Shown here: in pieces, positions 53,171-63,073 of the stretch
How positions within the stretch are numbered: the stretch's first letter is position 1
Layout: each line of letters opens with the position of its first letter
Assembly: GCF_009466385.1 (NCBI RefSeq)
Contig: NZ_WIAQ01000020.1
Coordinates: 1 to 64,000, forward strand
Source: Peribacillus tepidiphilus
GTDB lineage: Bacteria; Bacillota; Bacilli; Bacillales; DSM-1321
Direction of reading: 5' to 3'
DNA: 64,000 nt
Translations under genes and position numbers: made by a program
Notes under the pieces: generated by a model
The model's database searches: none
Told to the model about the DNA's origin: nothing
Seen by the model: only the letters and a program-made list of their open reading frames with translations

Positions 53171-53908
53171 TTACTGAACAACCTCAATTTTTTTGATCAC
53201 TACATCTTCTACCGGCTTGTCACCCGCACCGGTTTTTACGTTTGCGATGGCATCTACAACGTCCATACCTTCGATCACTTGGCCAAATACGGTATGTTTA
53301 TGATCGAGCCAAGGCGTTCCACCATTTTTCTCGTATAATTCTACTACTTCTTCAGGATATCCGGCTTTAACCATTTGCTCTTTTAAACCAGGATCGATTT
53401 CTTTAGCTTGGACGATAAAAAACTGGCTACCATTTGTTCCGGGACCGGCGTTCGCCATGGAAAGTGCCCCTCTAAAGTTGAAGAGCTTCATGGAGAATTC
53501 ATCTTCGAAAGGTTTACCCCAAATACTTTCTCCTCCCATGCCTGTTCCATCTGGATCTCCGCCTTGAATCATGAAGTCTTTGATAACACGATGAAAAATG
53601 ACACCCTCATAATATCCGTTCTTCGCATGCGTCACAAAGTTCTCAACCGCTTTGGGTGCATATTTAGGAAATAATTTAATTTTAATATTTCCCATTGTTG
53701 TTTCCATGATTACCACTTTTTCATCATCTTGTACTTCTGTAAACTGCGGATACATGCTCATTTGTTTCTCTCCTTCATTTTTTTCTTGATGTTCTGCTAC
53801 CGGCTTGTCCTCTTTTACTTTTTTATCTGCACTCGTTTCACTTTTACCGCAAGCCGTTAACAATACCATAATGAAAAGAAGAAGGAAAAACAAGAATTTC
53901 CTCATCAT
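53171..53908 (-). CDS. Cyclophilin-type peptidyl-prolyl isomerase lipoprotein
   Basis: A lipoprotein signal with lipobox LLTAC and a Lys/Glu-rich linker (residues about 22-50) precede a cyclophilin domain (about 60-245): [36 protein letters not shown] and [20 protein letters not shown] contain the catalytic Arg and the Phe/Gln/Asn active-site set, then [17 protein letters not shown]. It probably assists folding of exported proteins. Compared with cytosolic PpiB of about 143 aa it has the anchor and a 30-residue insertion. GGAGG precedes ATG 53908. Confidence 0.93.
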   Translation of the reverse strand: MMRKFLFFLLLFIMVLLTACGKSETSADKKVKEDKPVAEHQEKNEGEKQMSMYPQFTEVQDDEKVVIMETTMGNIKIKLFPKYAPKAVENFVTHAKNGYYEGVIFHRVIKDFMIQGGDPDGTGMGGESIWGKPFEDEFSMKLFNFRGALSMANAGPGTNGSQFFIVQAKEIDPGLKEQMVKAGYPEEVVELYEKNGGTPWLDHKHTVFGQVIEGMDVVDAIANVKTGAGDKPVEDVVIKKIEVVQ

Positions 53909-54044
53909 ACTATCTACCTCCACTTCAAAACTTTACCTGATTTTCAACTAAAAATCACGTTCAATTTGCAGGCTTGTCCTTCTTTTAACGATACAGGTTC
54001 GTTTGATATGATGAAGATAATGATATAAAAAGGAGAGGAATTCA

Positions 54045-54431
54045 TTGAGTCAGGATCATTTTAAAATTGGCGACTACGTAACAGCAATCTATAAAACCGG
54101 AAAGTATATTGGAGAAATTACAGATGTACGCCCAAATAGTTATTTAATTCGTGTATTAGCAGTTGAAAAACATCCAATGCAAGGTGATCTGCATAATCCT
54201 AAACAAGTAGATGTAGCGATGTTTCATCAACGAAGGGCTTTAGCTTTCAGGGAGCAGACAAATGTACCGAAAAACATGGTGAGAGAGTATAAAGATGAGG
54301 TGCCGGATTACAAAGCTTCCTTAAAGGCAGCCGTTCAAAAAATGAAAGAAACTTTACTGTCAGAAGACACACCTTGGAGTCAAAAAAGCATAGAAATGCT
54401 TGAAGAGCTTGAGAGGGATTATTTTAAATAA
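54045..54431 (+). CDS. kapB: Kinase-associated protein KapB
   Basis: This 128-aa protein with the KapB sequence (FKIGDYVTAIYKTGKYIGEI, then HPMQGDLHNPKQVDVAMFHQRRALA) matches the 128-aa length of the B. subtilis protein, which supports the KinB sporulation phosphorelay. It starts at TTG with AAAGGAGAGG upstream. KapD is next in convergent orientation. Confidence 0.92.
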   Translation: MSQDHFKIGDYVTAIYKTGKYIGEITDVRPNSYLIRVLAVEKHPMQGDLHNPKQVDVAMFHQRRALAFREQTNVPKNMVREYKDEVPDYKASLKAAVQKMKETLLSEDTPWSQKSIEMLEELERDYFK

Positions 54432-54482
54432 GCTTTTGTTTATAGCCTTCCAAAGCCAAATCATATGTAGATGATTTGGCTT

Positions 54483-55106
54483 CTAAAAGGCCATTTTACT
54501 TAATACCTTTGAAAGGTCAATACGATCGCCGATTGTTGTTGGTTGATGTTTTTCTAAATATTGTTTATCTTTTTCTACTAATTTAAAAATATGATAGGTA
54601 GTCATAGCGTCGTCTAGAGCTCGGTGATGACGGCCTACCCCTTCTTTTCCATATTCCTGAACAGCTTTCCAAAGCCCTGTTTGATTCTGGTCTCCAAAGA
54701 AACGCTTATATTCCATAGATAAGTCGACAAATTTACCTTTAAACGGGAATTCGACTCTTGCTTGCTGACAATTATGTCTCAATACTTTCATATCCATGTT
54801 TCCCCAAGTCACAACAACGCTAGGCTTATCCCCTTCAAACTCAGAAATAGCTAGAACAAAATCTTCAAAGGAAATGCCTTCATCTATATTTTGCTGGGAA
54901 ATTTTCAAGAAGTTCTTGCACCGCTCTGATAGAATCGGATATTTATTAGGCTTTACGAACGTAGAGAATTGTTTTTGAATTTCATTATTCACTACAAGTA
55001 TAGCACCAACCTCGATAATTTCGGGAAAGAAACCATTTGGCTTCATTTTCCCTTCAGGCATCGTGAATTCAAAATCAATGAATACATAAGGTTGATTCTT
55101 TTCCAT
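54483..55106 (-). CDS. kapD: DEDDh 3'-5' exonuclease-family protein KapD
   Basis: The 207-aa exonuclease-fold protein has motif I FIDFEFTMPEG (catalytic Asp/Glu), motif II around VTWGNMDMKVLRHNC and motif III GRHHRALDDAMTTYHIF with the catalytic His and Asp. In B. subtilis KapD inhibits the KinA branch of sporulation initiation. AAAGGAGG precedes the ATG. Confidence 0.93.
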   Translation of the reverse strand: MEKNQPYVFIDFEFTMPEGKMKPNGFFPEIIEVGAILVVNNEIQKQFSTFVKPNKYPILSERCKNFLKISQQNIDEGISFEDFVLAISEFEGDKPSVVVTWGNMDMKVLRHNCQQARVEFPFKGKFVDLSMEYKRFFGDQNQTGLWKAVQEYGKEGVGRHHRALDDAMTTYHIFKLVEKDKQYLEKHQPTTIGDRIDLSKVLSKMAF

Positions 55107-55284
55107 ACTCTTTCCTCCTTTTTAGTTAGATTTTACTACAGCACTCTGTTAAAAATTTGAAAAACGTTCCTGAATGTACTATTAATCAAGAATTATAACA
55201 GATTTAGAAATGATATTTTCATATTTTACAAAATTGGGCCATAAATTATTCTAATTTTAGATGAACAATATCGTTTCATAGGTT

Positions 55285-55370
55285 AAAAAGGAATACCTTG
55301 AACCTCCCACCTCGTGCTTTCATAACGGAAAATTGTAGCATTTTTCTTTAAAGCTCTTTATTCCTTTTTT
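55285..55370 (+). other. Structured, terminator-like element upstream of pbpD
   Basis: An 11-bp outer stem AAAAAGGAATA/TATTCCTTTTT encloses an inner GTGCT/AGCAT pairing and a C-rich segment CCTCCCACCTC. On the plus strand the 3' arm ends in T6. It could be a leader attenuator of pbpD or a small RNA. The rest of the 55107-55510 gap shows no gene. Confidence 0.4.
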
Positions 55371-55510
55371 CAATTATTTTATGATGGGTTAGTAATAAAA
55401 AATTCAACTCTGGTGTTGCAAGAATTAATTTGTAGTCAGTGACCTTTTACGTGTCATTGCACCCCTGTTATGTGTAAAGCTTGTCTGTAAAAATAATAAT
55501 TCTATATAGA

Positions 55511-57376
55511 ATGGAAGATGGACAGTTGCGTACATTTTTTGGATATCTATTAACTTTATTACTCGTCCCTCTTTTTTCGATTCTGATCATCTTGACCTTT
55601 AAAGAATGGAGTAGTTTCCAACCACTGCTTACATACTTGGATCAACATCTAGCCCTTAAGGAAATCCGATTGCCGCAAAACAGCTATATAACGGCGGCAG
55701 ACGGAACTGTCATTTCGGAGATTCAGAGAGAGCAAAATCGAGAATATTTGGAATATGAACAGATTCCACAATTTATAAAAGATGTATTTGTGACAATAGA
55801 AGATCGACATTTTTTTGAGCATTCTGGAATCGATGCAGTTGCAATTAGCCGGGCTATTTTGGTGAACTCTCAAAATCAATCGATTGAGCAAGGCGGGAGT
55901 ACCATTACACAGCAGCTAGCGAGAAACCTGTTCTTAAATCATGAAAAAACCTATAACCGAAAATTATCAGAGCTGCTCTATTCCTATCAGCTGGAAAGAC
56001 AATTATCAAAAGAAGAGATTCTGGAGCTCTACTTAAATGCCATCTATTTTCAAAATGGTGCGTATGGCATTCAAGCTGCTTCCCGGTACTATTTTCAAAA
56101 GCCGGTTTCAAAGCTTTCAAAAGCGGAGATGGCATTTCTCGCTTCTATTCCCAACAATCCCAGCTTATATGACCCATTAAAGCATTTTGATCAGACAAAG
56201 GAACGGCAAATTCGAATCCTTGAACAGCTGTTAGAGGTAAAGAAAATTTCCAAGGCTGAATTCGACCAACTGAAAAATGAAAAAATTCAGCTTAAGATTA
56301 GAAAACGAATCGACCTCTATCCTGATTATGTGACCTATGTTGAAAGTGAATTAAAAGAACTTGTCGCCCAGTCTGAAGGGATGACAGCTGAATTAGAAAG
56401 TAAGGACGCTGTCCGTCGTGCAAAAGCTGAGGCTAAGTTAAACGAAAAGGTTACAAAGCTCTTACAATCAGGTGTTACGATCCATACGGCCCTTGATAAA
56501 TCCTTGCAGGATAAAGTCAAAAGAACCATTGAAAATGAGCTAACGTATCCAAATGTCCAAGGAGCTGCAGTCGTTATACAACATCATACGCACGAGCTTG
56601 TCTCTTTGATTGGGGGAAAGCATTATAAAAAATATACTTTTAATCGGTCTTTTCAAAGTTTTCGCCAGCCAGGTTCCGCAATCAAGCCTTTACTTGTTTA
56701 TGCACCGTATTTAGACAGAACAGGTGCGGATTTGAATGATCGCGTAAACGCTGGGGCATTTTGCCACAAGGGATATTGCCCACAAAACTATGGTGGTGCT
56801 GTTTATGGCCAAGTCACCTTGAAAAGAGCCTTTGCTCATTCATATAACACGCCGGCTATTCGACTCCTACAAGCAACGGGCATTAAAAATAGCTTTAGCT
56901 ACTTGAAACCGTTCCAATTCTCAATGGTAACAGTGCAAGACCATGTGCTGTCGGCAGCCGTTGGGGGATTCTCCTATGGAATCAGTCCACTCGAGCTCAC
57001 AAGCGCCTATACCTCTTTCCAGGATGGGAGTTATCAACCAGCTAGAGCCATACGTAAAGTAACCGATCGTAACGGCACTATTTTATATGAGTGGAAAGAT
57101 AAAAAGGTCCGTGTTTGGAAAGACGCAACAGTCGCAAAAATGAAAGAATTGCTTCACAGCGTAGTAACAGAAGGAACAGCACGAAAAGCTTACTATAAAA
57201 CTTCCTATATAGGGGGGAAAACCGGGACAACCAATGACGTAAAAGACCTCTGGTTTGTCGGCATGGACGAAACATATACAACGGGCGTTTGGATTGGAAA
57301 AGATCAACCTAAAAGTCTAGAAAAGATTGCTTCTCAAGCCCCACATTTGAAAATATGGAAAAAAATTATGCAATAA
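55511..57376 (+). CDS. pbpD: Class A penicillin-binding protein PbpD (PBP4)
   Basis: This bifunctional peptidoglycan synthase of about 620 aa has one N-terminal membrane helix and a GT51 glycosyltransferase domain with TIEDRHFFEHSGID (catalytic Glu) and GGSTITQQLARNLFL. The transpeptidase domain has SAIK (SxxK) in RQPGSAIKPLL, SYN in AHSYNTPAIR and KTG in IGGKTGTTNDVKDLWFVG. It matches B. subtilis PbpD nearly end to end in these blocks. The exact start is unclear: ATG 55511 lacks a good ribosome site, and TTG 55526 (after GGAAGATGG) or TTG 55481 are alternatives. Confidence 0.93.
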   Translation: MEDGQLRTFFGYLLTLLLVPLFSILIILTFKEWSSFQPLLTYLDQHLALKEIRLPQNSYITAADGTVISEIQREQNREYLEYEQIPQFIKDVFVTIEDRHFFEHSGIDAVAISRAILVNSQNQSIEQGGSTITQQLARNLFLNHEKTYNRKLSELLYSYQLERQLSKEEILELYLNAIYFQNGAYGIQAASRYYFQKPVSKLSKAEMAFLASIPNNPSLYDPLKHFDQTKERQIRILEQLLEVKKISKAEFDQLKNEKIQLKIRKRIDLYPDYVTYVESELKELVAQSEGMTAELESKDAVRRAKAEAKLNEKVTKLLQSGVTIHTALDKSLQDKVKRTIENELTYPNVQGAAVVIQHHTHELVSLIGGKHYKKYTFNRSFQSFRQPGSAIKPLLVYAPYLDRTGADLNDRVNAGAFCHKGYCPQNYGGAVYGQVTLKRAFAHSYNTPAIRLLQATGIKNSFSYLKPFQFSMVTVQDHVLSAAVGGFSYGISPLELTSAYTSFQDGSYQPARAIRKVTDRNGTILYEWKDKKVRVWKDATVAKMKELLHSVVTEGTARKAYYKTSYIGGKTGTTNDVKDLWFVGMDETYTTGVWIGKDQPKSLEKIASQAPHLKIWKKIMQ

Positions 57377-57439
57377 AAAGGCTGTTTCACTTTCCCATCA
57401 CCCGCTATCGGGATGTCGGGAAAATGAAACAGCCTTTTT
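57375..57439. terminator. Bidirectional terminator, pbpD/yufK
   Basis: A 15-bp perfect stem AAAAAGGCTGTTTCA/TGAAACAGCCTTTTT with an inner TCCC/GGGA pairing between convergent genes. Confidence 0.93.
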
Positions 57440-57470
57440 GATTTTATCCTTTGTAGCTGTACCAAATACA

Positions 57471-58028
57471 TTACACTGGCAAGCTTGCAATCACACTGTT
57501 ATATAGCTTAAGCAACGAATAGGTGATGGTCAACACAATAATAGACCATAGGATCGTGTGAAAAAAAATCAAACCAATAAGTCCTGCGGTTGATAAAGTG
57601 TTGCTGATTTTATAAACAAAATAGATGAAAGCGATGATCGTAGTAATAAGAAATACTGCACATACCAGAAGGAACGATTGAACACAAAGAAGAGAAACAA
57701 CTCCTCCTAATAAATAAATGGCAGAACCAAGCCGGATATTTTTTAAGTTTTCTCCTTCCGAATCCTTTGAAAAAAACAATAACGATAGCTCCAAGATCGT
57801 GTCGGAAACCAACTTTAGAGCAGCAAAAAGCATGAAATAAAGTAGAAACATTGCCAAAAGCAGAGCTAGCTTTATCCCTGCATCTGAAAAAAACTCTAGC
57901 ATTCCGTCATAAATTCCTATATTTTCCAACAGAACAAGCGCCTGCATTTCTGAATAAATCGCAAACGATAAACTAAACAAAATAATTGATATTAAAGGAA
58001 AATATCCAATCAAGTATGTATTCTTCAT
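57471..58028 (-). CDS. yufK: YufK-like integral membrane protein
   Basis: This 185-aa protein has five hydrophobic helices and a central charged loop (FFSKDSEGENLKNI, about 86-99). Length and location after pbpD fit YufK of B. subtilis (DUF5366 family, from memory). The function is unknown. GAGGGGAAG precedes the ATG. Confidence 0.7.
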   Translation of the reverse strand: MKNTYLIGYFPLISIILFSLSFAIYSEMQALVLLENIGIYDGMLEFFSDAGIKLALLLAMFLLYFMLFAALKLVSDTILELSLLFFSKDSEGENLKNIRLGSAIYLLGGVVSLLCVQSFLLVCAVFLITTIIAFIYFVYKISNTLSTAGLIGLIFFHTILWSIIVLTITYSLLKLYNSVIASLPV

Positions 58029-58447
58029 TTCTTCCCCTCATTTTTCTACAAACTGAGTACTCTACAATTATGCAAAAAGAGCATCAAAAGAACAATGAAA
58101 AACTTGAATACACCAAGAATTATTTAGGTCTATTAATAATAACCTTATAAAAAATGGATATTTTCATTAAATTTCATCGCTAGAGACGAGATCTTTTATT
58201 TTTCCAAAAAGAATGATATGCGTTTAAGACCGGTTTAGTCATCGGTCTTTTTCTTATTAATAACGCTAATCCCCGTACATAGAATTGGGAGTTTGATATT
58301 CTCGTTCCAATCTTGTTGAATTTTGTGACAAGAAAATGCACTCTCAGTATATTTTTGTTCGAAAATCTTTCACTTTTCCAATAATTCCAAAATGTTATAT
58401 TCATAATAGGGAAATTATGCATATTAACCTTTTATAATAAAGGAGGG
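58029..58447. other. Gene-free stretch with an orphan terminator
   Basis: AAGACCG/CGGTCTT (58226-58249) runs into TTTTTC on the plus strand, yet no plus-strand gene precedes it. An 80-codon minus-strand frame here lacks a ribosome site and protein-like composition. The region may be the remains of a lost gene. Confidence 0.4.
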
Positions 58448-58453
58448 GTGAGT

Positions 58454-59596
58454 TTGAAGGACCAAATAACGATCATTGGAGGCGGAATTGGTGGTTTAAG
58501 TGCCGGTATCGCTCTACAGCGGTTAGGGTTCCAGGTTAAGATTTATGAAAAACGCCTGGATCATTCAACAGAAGGGGCTGGTATTGTACTAGGTGCTAAC
58601 GCATTAAAATCGCTCAATTATTTAGGAGTAGGGGAAAAAATCCAACAAGCCGGATATGGACTGAATGAATGTCATATTCTTTCAGAAAACGGAAAAAATC
58701 TTACCCTTTTACATTATAAAGACTCAACCATTCAAAATTATACGATGATCCTTCGCTCACAGCTTTCAAGTATATTAACCGAAACACTCCAACCAGGCAC
58801 GATTGTTTATGGAAAAAAGCTAGTTGACTTATCTCAACATCGTGAAGGAATTGATCTTTTTTTCGAAGATGGCAGTCACACTCAAACGGAGTATTTAATC
58901 GGAGCTGATGGTATTTTTTCTACAGTCAGAAGAAAATTTTTACCTTATAAGCAGCTTCGTTTTGCTGGATACACATGCTGGAGAGGAGTAGTGGAAAATT
59001 GTCCTGATCATATTCCAAGGCGATTTACGGAGACATGGGGCACAAAAGGCAGGGTCGGAATTGTTCCTTTAAAGGATCAAAAGATATTCTGGTATGCATT
59101 AAAAAACTGTCAGCAGGATGATCCAGAGCTAAAGAAATGGACCATTAAAGACATCATATATAATTTTATGGATTATCACGATCCTATTCCTCAACTGCTT
59201 GAAAGGACAAAGGAACATCATATTATCCATCATGACATTTATGATCTAGATCCTATTTTTCAATACGTATTTGGCAGAGTTGTTCTTCTTGGCGATGCCG
59301 CCCATGCAACGACTCCAAATATGGGGCAGGGTGCAGGTCAAGCCATAGAAGATGCTCTATATCTTTCATTATGTTTAAAAGACAGCAATCATATTGAGAG
59401 TGCATTCATGGAATACGAAAAGCAAAGATTGCACCGGACAAGAAAAGTGGTACAGGATTCATGGGTGTTAGGAAAGGTTGCTCAGCTAGATATTCCACTG
59501 CTTTGCTCGATTCGCAACAGCATGATTAAGCTTGCACCGAATTCTTTTCATCAAAATCGTTTAAAGAATTTATTCGAAATCGATACTGAATTATAG
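58454..59596 (+). CDS. FAD-dependent monooxygenase (PHBH-like)
   Basis: This 380-aa flavoprotein has the N-terminal FAD dinucleotide motif ITIIGGGIGGLSAGIALQRLG (residues 4-24 region), the mid-protein DG motif LIGADGIFSTVR and the second FAD motif GRVVLLGDAAHATTPNMGQGAGQAIEDA. It resembles single-component hydroxylases of aromatic or urate-type substrates; the substrate is not predictable. The TTG at 58454 has AAAGGAGGGG at proper distance and is preferred to the GTG six bases earlier. It is absent from the B. subtilis order at this place as I recall it. Confidence 0.88.
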   Translation: MKDQITIIGGGIGGLSAGIALQRLGFQVKIYEKRLDHSTEGAGIVLGANALKSLNYLGVGEKIQQAGYGLNECHILSENGKNLTLLHYKDSTIQNYTMILRSQLSSILTETLQPGTIVYGKKLVDLSQHREGIDLFFEDGSHTQTEYLIGADGIFSTVRRKFLPYKQLRFAGYTCWRGVVENCPDHIPRRFTETWGTKGRVGIVPLKDQKIFWYALKNCQQDDPELKKWTIKDIIYNFMDYHDPIPQLLERTKEHHIIHHDIYDLDPIFQYVFGRVVLLGDAAHATTPNMGQGAGQAIEDALYLSLCLKDSNHIESAFMEYEKQRLHRTRKVVQDSWVLGKVAQLDIPLLCSIRNSMIKLAPNSFHQNRLKNLFEIDTEL

Positions 59597-59658
59597 ATAA
59601 GCGAAAAGCGCCTGATTATTCTGTATAACCTTTTCTAAAAATAATAACTTCTCAGTAA

Positions 59659-59699
59659 AAAAAGGCAATCTCACCAATCGACAGGGAGATCGCCTTTTT
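59659..59699. terminator. Bidirectional terminator, monooxygenase/yuxO
   Basis: AAAAAGGC-ATCTC pairs with GAGAT-GCCTTTTT around a 14-nt loop, one mismatch. Just upstream (59600-59616) is an AAGCGAAAAGCGCCTG fragment of the dispersed repeat. Confidence 0.85.
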
Positions 59700-59739
59700 A
59701 TGTAGAATTAGCTTTACATGAACTTTAAAGTCCCATCAT

Positions 59740-60126
59740 CTATTTTCTTAGTTTAATAACCGCTATTGTGCAACGAGATATACAAATCAACTGGTCGTTT
59801 TCATCGTAAATTTTCACTTCCCAAACCATTGTCGATTTTCCACGATGCAATACCGTTCCAATTGCAGTAACCGTCCCATCTCTCTTTCCTTTAATATGAT
59901 TGGCGTTAATCTCCAGCCCTACAACAGCTTCATTTTCTTTGTCAACCAACTCATAAGCTCCAATACTCGCAACCGATTCAGCAAGCGCAACAGAAGCTCC
60001 GCCGTGTAACAACCCAAAGGGCTGCCTCGTTCTTTCATCAACCGGCATTGTTGCCGTTACTTTCCCATCCGCAACTTCCACAATCTCAATACCAAGTGCT
60101 TGCATCAATGTATTTTCAATCATCAT
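59740..60126 (-). CDS. yuxO: Hotdog-fold thioesterase (YuxO/MenI, PaaI family)
   Basis: This 128-aa thioesterase has ATMPVDERTRQPFGLLHGGASVALAESVAS, with the catalytic Glu and HGG loop, and VVGLEINANHIKG. B. subtilis YuxO acts as a DHNA-CoA hydrolase in menaquinone synthesis; other acyl-CoA substrates are possible. Two ATGs are adjacent at the start. Confidence 0.9.
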   Translation of the reverse strand: MMIENTLMQALGIEIVEVADGKVTATMPVDERTRQPFGLLHGGASVALAESVASIGAYELVDKENEAVVGLEINANHIKGKRDGTVTAIGTVLHRGKSTMVWEVKIYDENDQLICISRCTIAVIKLRK

Positions 60127-60382
60127 ATAAGCCCACCTCTTTTTTCAAATAAATGTAATGTTCGATTTCTTTTTGCTCATTCCTGCAATAAAAAGAATTT
60201 TTTATGAAACTAGCTTAATCAGGATCAACACATGATGCAAACATATTCTCAAGGATCCTACATCATTTGATAAAGTAATAAAGAATGGGGAAAAAGTCAT
60301 GAATGATCTACCTTTTAACAACTATAATAATCTATTTTACAAGAAAAGGAATAATACTTTATCTAATGGTTTTTATAAAACA

Positions 60383-60424
60383 AAAAGAGGATGGCTCAAG
60401 GATTAGAGCTCAGACCCTCTTTTA
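60383..60424 (-). terminator. Terminator of the Gly/Pro-rich small gene
   Basis: AAAAGAGGG/CCTCTTTT with an inner GAGC/GCTC pairing, read on the minus strand into TTTGTTTT. The rest of the 60127-60480 gap shows nothing. Confidence 0.8.
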
Positions 60425-60480
60425 AATAGAGTATAAAACACGTTTGGAAAATGGGACAATTTCTAGTTCATACACCAATT

Positions 60481-60708
60481 CTAGTAGTAAAAACCACCGC
60501 TATTATAAGGATAAAAAGGTGGTGGTGGTGGTGGTGGATAATACGGCCCGTAAAAAGGAGGACGTGCACTAATAATGGCACTTCCCAACAGTCCACCTAA
60601 TAATCCACCGATAAATGGGCCACCAAAAAAGAACGGGCTTCTTCCATAGCCGAAGCCTTCATTAAAAGGTCTTCTTCCATAGCCGAACCCCCTATAAACT
60701 CGATTCAT
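60481..60708 (-). CDS. Gly/Tyr/Phe/Pro-rich small protein, possibly spore coat
   Basis: This 75-aa protein has N-terminal GFGYGR repeats, a short hydrophobic core GGPFIGGLLGGLLGSAI and a Pro/Tyr tail with seven consecutive prolines. It has the same three-part plan as the 102-aa protein at 18642-18950. GGAGGT lies 7 nt before the ATG. Unrecognised; a structural spore-surface role is a guess. Confidence 0.6.
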   Translation of the reverse strand: MNRVYRGFGYGRRPFNEGFGYGRSPFFFGGPFIGGLLGGLLGSAIISARPPFYGPYYPPPPPPPFYPYNSGGFYY

Positions 60709-60804
60709 TCCGGAAACCTCCTATTTTCTATTTTTCCGTACATTTATTCATATGCAGAAAAAAAGAAAATTGCTTGGGCTTTCAGCTGAAGTGATTAAAA
60801 AGCG

Positions 60805-60866
60805 ATAGAGATCGAAAAATCTTGCGGAATAATGGAATGATTCTACAGAATAATCGAATTACTCGT
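60805..60866. repeat. Short 21-bp-period repeat (GCGGAATAATGGAATGATTCT type)
   Basis: GGAATAAT at 60826 and AGAATAAT at 60847 begin two units that match in most positions at a 21-bp offset; a degenerate third unit may precede at 60805. It lies between pepA and the small Gly-rich gene. Confidence 0.55.
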
Positions 60867-60891
60867 AAACAAAGAGCTTGAAACCTTTCTA

Positions 60892-62394
60892 TTATTCATT
60901 TACTTCGAATCTTTCAACTAGTAATGCTAAGGTGCGGGTCATGACACCTGTTCCACCAACTGCATTTAGTTCGGATGGTTTGTTCGTGGTAGCTGTACCA
61001 GCAATATCAAGATGTACCCATGGTGTGTCCTCTGCAAATTCTCCGATAAACGCTGCACCCATGATGGCATGACCTTCTCGTCCAGGCGAATTGTTCAAGT
61101 CAGCCATTCTGCTTGAACGTACGCGTTCTTTATCTTTTTCTGTAATCGGAAGTCTCCACATCGGCTCTCCTGCTTCTACGGACGCCTCCAAAACCTGTTC
61201 AAAAAAGCTTTCATTATTCGTAAAAGCCCCTGTCATTTCATTTCCCAACGCAATGATGACCCCGCCGGTTAACGTTGCAACGTCTACAAGATACTCTGCT
61301 CCGTGTTGCTTTGCATACGTGATGGCATCCGCTAATACTAATCTTCCTTCTGCATCCGTATTTAACACTTCAATCGTCTTTCCACTCATGGAAGTAATCA
61401 CGTCATCTGGCTTAAATGCATGGCCGCTTATCATGTTATCAGTTGATGGAATCACAGCAACAACATTTTGTTCCGGCTTAAGCTCCCCAATGATTTCCAT
61501 GGCTCCAAGAACAGCCGCTGCTCCTGCCATATCCGTTTTCATTCCGACGATTCCATCCTTTGGTTTAATCGAATATCCACCCGTATCAAAGGTAATACCT
61601 TTTCCGACAAGACCAATTACATCTTTCCATTCATCTTTTCCTTGATATTTTAAAACAATCATTTTCGGTGGTTGTTCCGATCCTTGGTTAACCGCCAGTA
61701 GAGCTCCCATGCCAAGATTTTGCATTTCCTCTTTCTCTAACACTTCAGCTTCGAATCCATATTTTTCAGCAAGCTCTAATGCGTACTGGGCTAAATCGGA
61801 AGCAGTTAACATATTGCCAGGAAGATTTACTAAAGTACGAGCAGAATTTGTTCCTTTCCCGTACACATATCCTACAGTTAAAGAAGCTTTCACCTCTTCA
61901 ACGTCTGCATTCGTGAATACCGTAATCCCCTCTATCTTCCTTTCGGGTTCATTTGGTTTTTGTTTATACCCTTCAAATTCATATGTAGCTAATGCAAATG
62001 CTTCACTTAAAGCATGGGCTGCATCAGGAACCTCGATATCATCTGTCAAAAAGGAGTCAAGATCCACTCCGACAGAGGATAGCCTCGATCCTTTTAACTG
62101 TTTAAATGCCTTTCCGAAGCATTCTTTTAGGCCTTCAAAAGAAACGTCCTTTTTCTTTCCTAAACCCACAAAAACGAGTTTTTTTGTAGAAAGCTTGCCT
62201 AACGTATGTATGATTGTAATCGATTTCTTTTTCCAAGAGATATCTCCTTCTTTAATCAAAACCGATATTTGCCCTTCCATAGCTTGATCTGCTTCTTTTA
62301 AAGTCCCGCCCTGCCCACTGTGTTGATCTGTTAAGCCAATTAAAAGACATTCTTGTTCTAAAGAAGGTTTCCATGTGTTCTTTACCGTAAACAT
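60892..62394 (-). CDS. pepA: Leucyl aminopeptidase (cytosolic, M17 family, YuiE)
   Basis: This 500-aa peptidase has an N-terminal regulatory domain (1-170) and a C-terminal catalytic domain with [27 protein letters not shown] and the M17 signature [12 protein letters not shown], whose Asp, Glu and Lys/Arg bind two metal ions. It releases N-terminal Leu and other residues. GGAGGTG precedes the ATG. Divergent from yuiD, as in B. subtilis. Confidence 0.96.
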   Translation of the reverse strand: MFTVKNTWKPSLEQECLLIGLTDQHSGQGGTLKEADQAMEGQISVLIKEGDISWKKKSITIIHTLGKLSTKKLVFVGLGKKKDVSFEGLKECFGKAFKQLKGSRLSSVGVDLDSFLTDDIEVPDAAHALSEAFALATYEFEGYKQKPNEPERKIEGITVFTNADVEEVKASLTVGYVYGKGTNSARTLVNLPGNMLTASDLAQYALELAEKYGFEAEVLEKEEMQNLGMGALLAVNQGSEQPPKMIVLKYQGKDEWKDVIGLVGKGITFDTGGYSIKPKDGIVGMKTDMAGAAAVLGAMEIIGELKPEQNVVAVIPSTDNMISGHAFKPDDVITSMSGKTIEVLNTDAEGRLVLADAITYAKQHGAEYLVDVATLTGGVIIALGNEMTGAFTNNESFFEQVLEASVEAGEPMWRLPITEKDKERVRSSRMADLNNSPGREGHAIMGAAFIGEFAEDTPWVHLDIAGTATTNKPSELNAVGGTGVMTRTLALLVERFEVNE

Positions 62395-62583
62395 AATTTT
62401 ACACCTCCAATAAATCCTTCCTTATCATTATAGTAAACATTTCTTATTATTTCGATTATCGAATGAAAAATTTTTAACTGAAAAAGAGAAGAAGAATAAA
62501 GATTTTTCCGAAAAAAAGATCGTTTTATGACATAATGAATAATAAGTGATGTATTTAGATATTCAAAAGTAGGTGACAACACT

Positions 62584-63063
62584 TTGGAATTATTTACAAA
62601 CTTTCCTTTCTGTGCCTCTTTATTTGCAATCTTTTTTGCCCAGTTTGTAAAAGTGCCGATCCAGTACATTGCGTTAAGAAAATTGGATTGGTCCCTCCTT
62701 ACAAGCACAGGTGGAATGCCCAGCTCTCACTCTGCTGCCGTAACTGCTTTAGCAACTGGAGTTGCTTTGGAAACCGGTTTGGATTCAGCCGTTTTTGCTG
62801 TAGCTGCGATCTTTGCCATTATTACGATGTTTGATGCGACTGGTGTAAGAAGACAGGCAGGAGAACAGGCCATCGTATTGAATCAATTAGTACAGGATTT
62901 TCATACTTTCTTAAAAGAAGCAAAGTATTGGCAGGAAAAAGGAGAGCTACAAAAACAAAGAAAGCTAAAAGAATTGCTCGGTCATAAGCCGATTGAGGTA
63001 TTTTTCGGCGGCTTGACAGGCATATTCATCGCATTACTTCTACATGTGTTTCTTTTCGGATGA
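62584..63063 (+). CDS. yuiD: Divergent PAP2/DUF212-family membrane protein (YuiD)
   Basis: This 159-aa protein has hydrophobic segments near the N-terminus, in the middle and at the C-terminus, and the acid-phosphatase-related motif TSTGGMPSSHSAAVTALATG with ATGVRRQAGEQA downstream. It may be a lipid-phosphate phosphatase, but activity is not established for the family. It starts at TTG with AGGTGACAACAC upstream. The next gene starts 11 bp after its stop. Confidence 0.92.
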   Translation: MELFTNFPFCASLFAIFFAQFVKVPIQYIALRKLDWSLLTSTGGMPSSHSAAVTALATGVALETGLDSAVFAVAAIFAIITMFDATGVRRQAGEQAIVLNQLVQDFHTFLKEAKYWQEKGELQKQRKLKELLGHKPIEVFFGGLTGIFIALLLHVFLFG

Positions 63064-63073
63064 GGAGGAGAAA

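Noticed and set aside
58180-58422. Minus-strand 80-codon ORF upstream of the monooxygenase
   Set aside because: No ribosome site and no recognisable motif; it runs across a hairpin.
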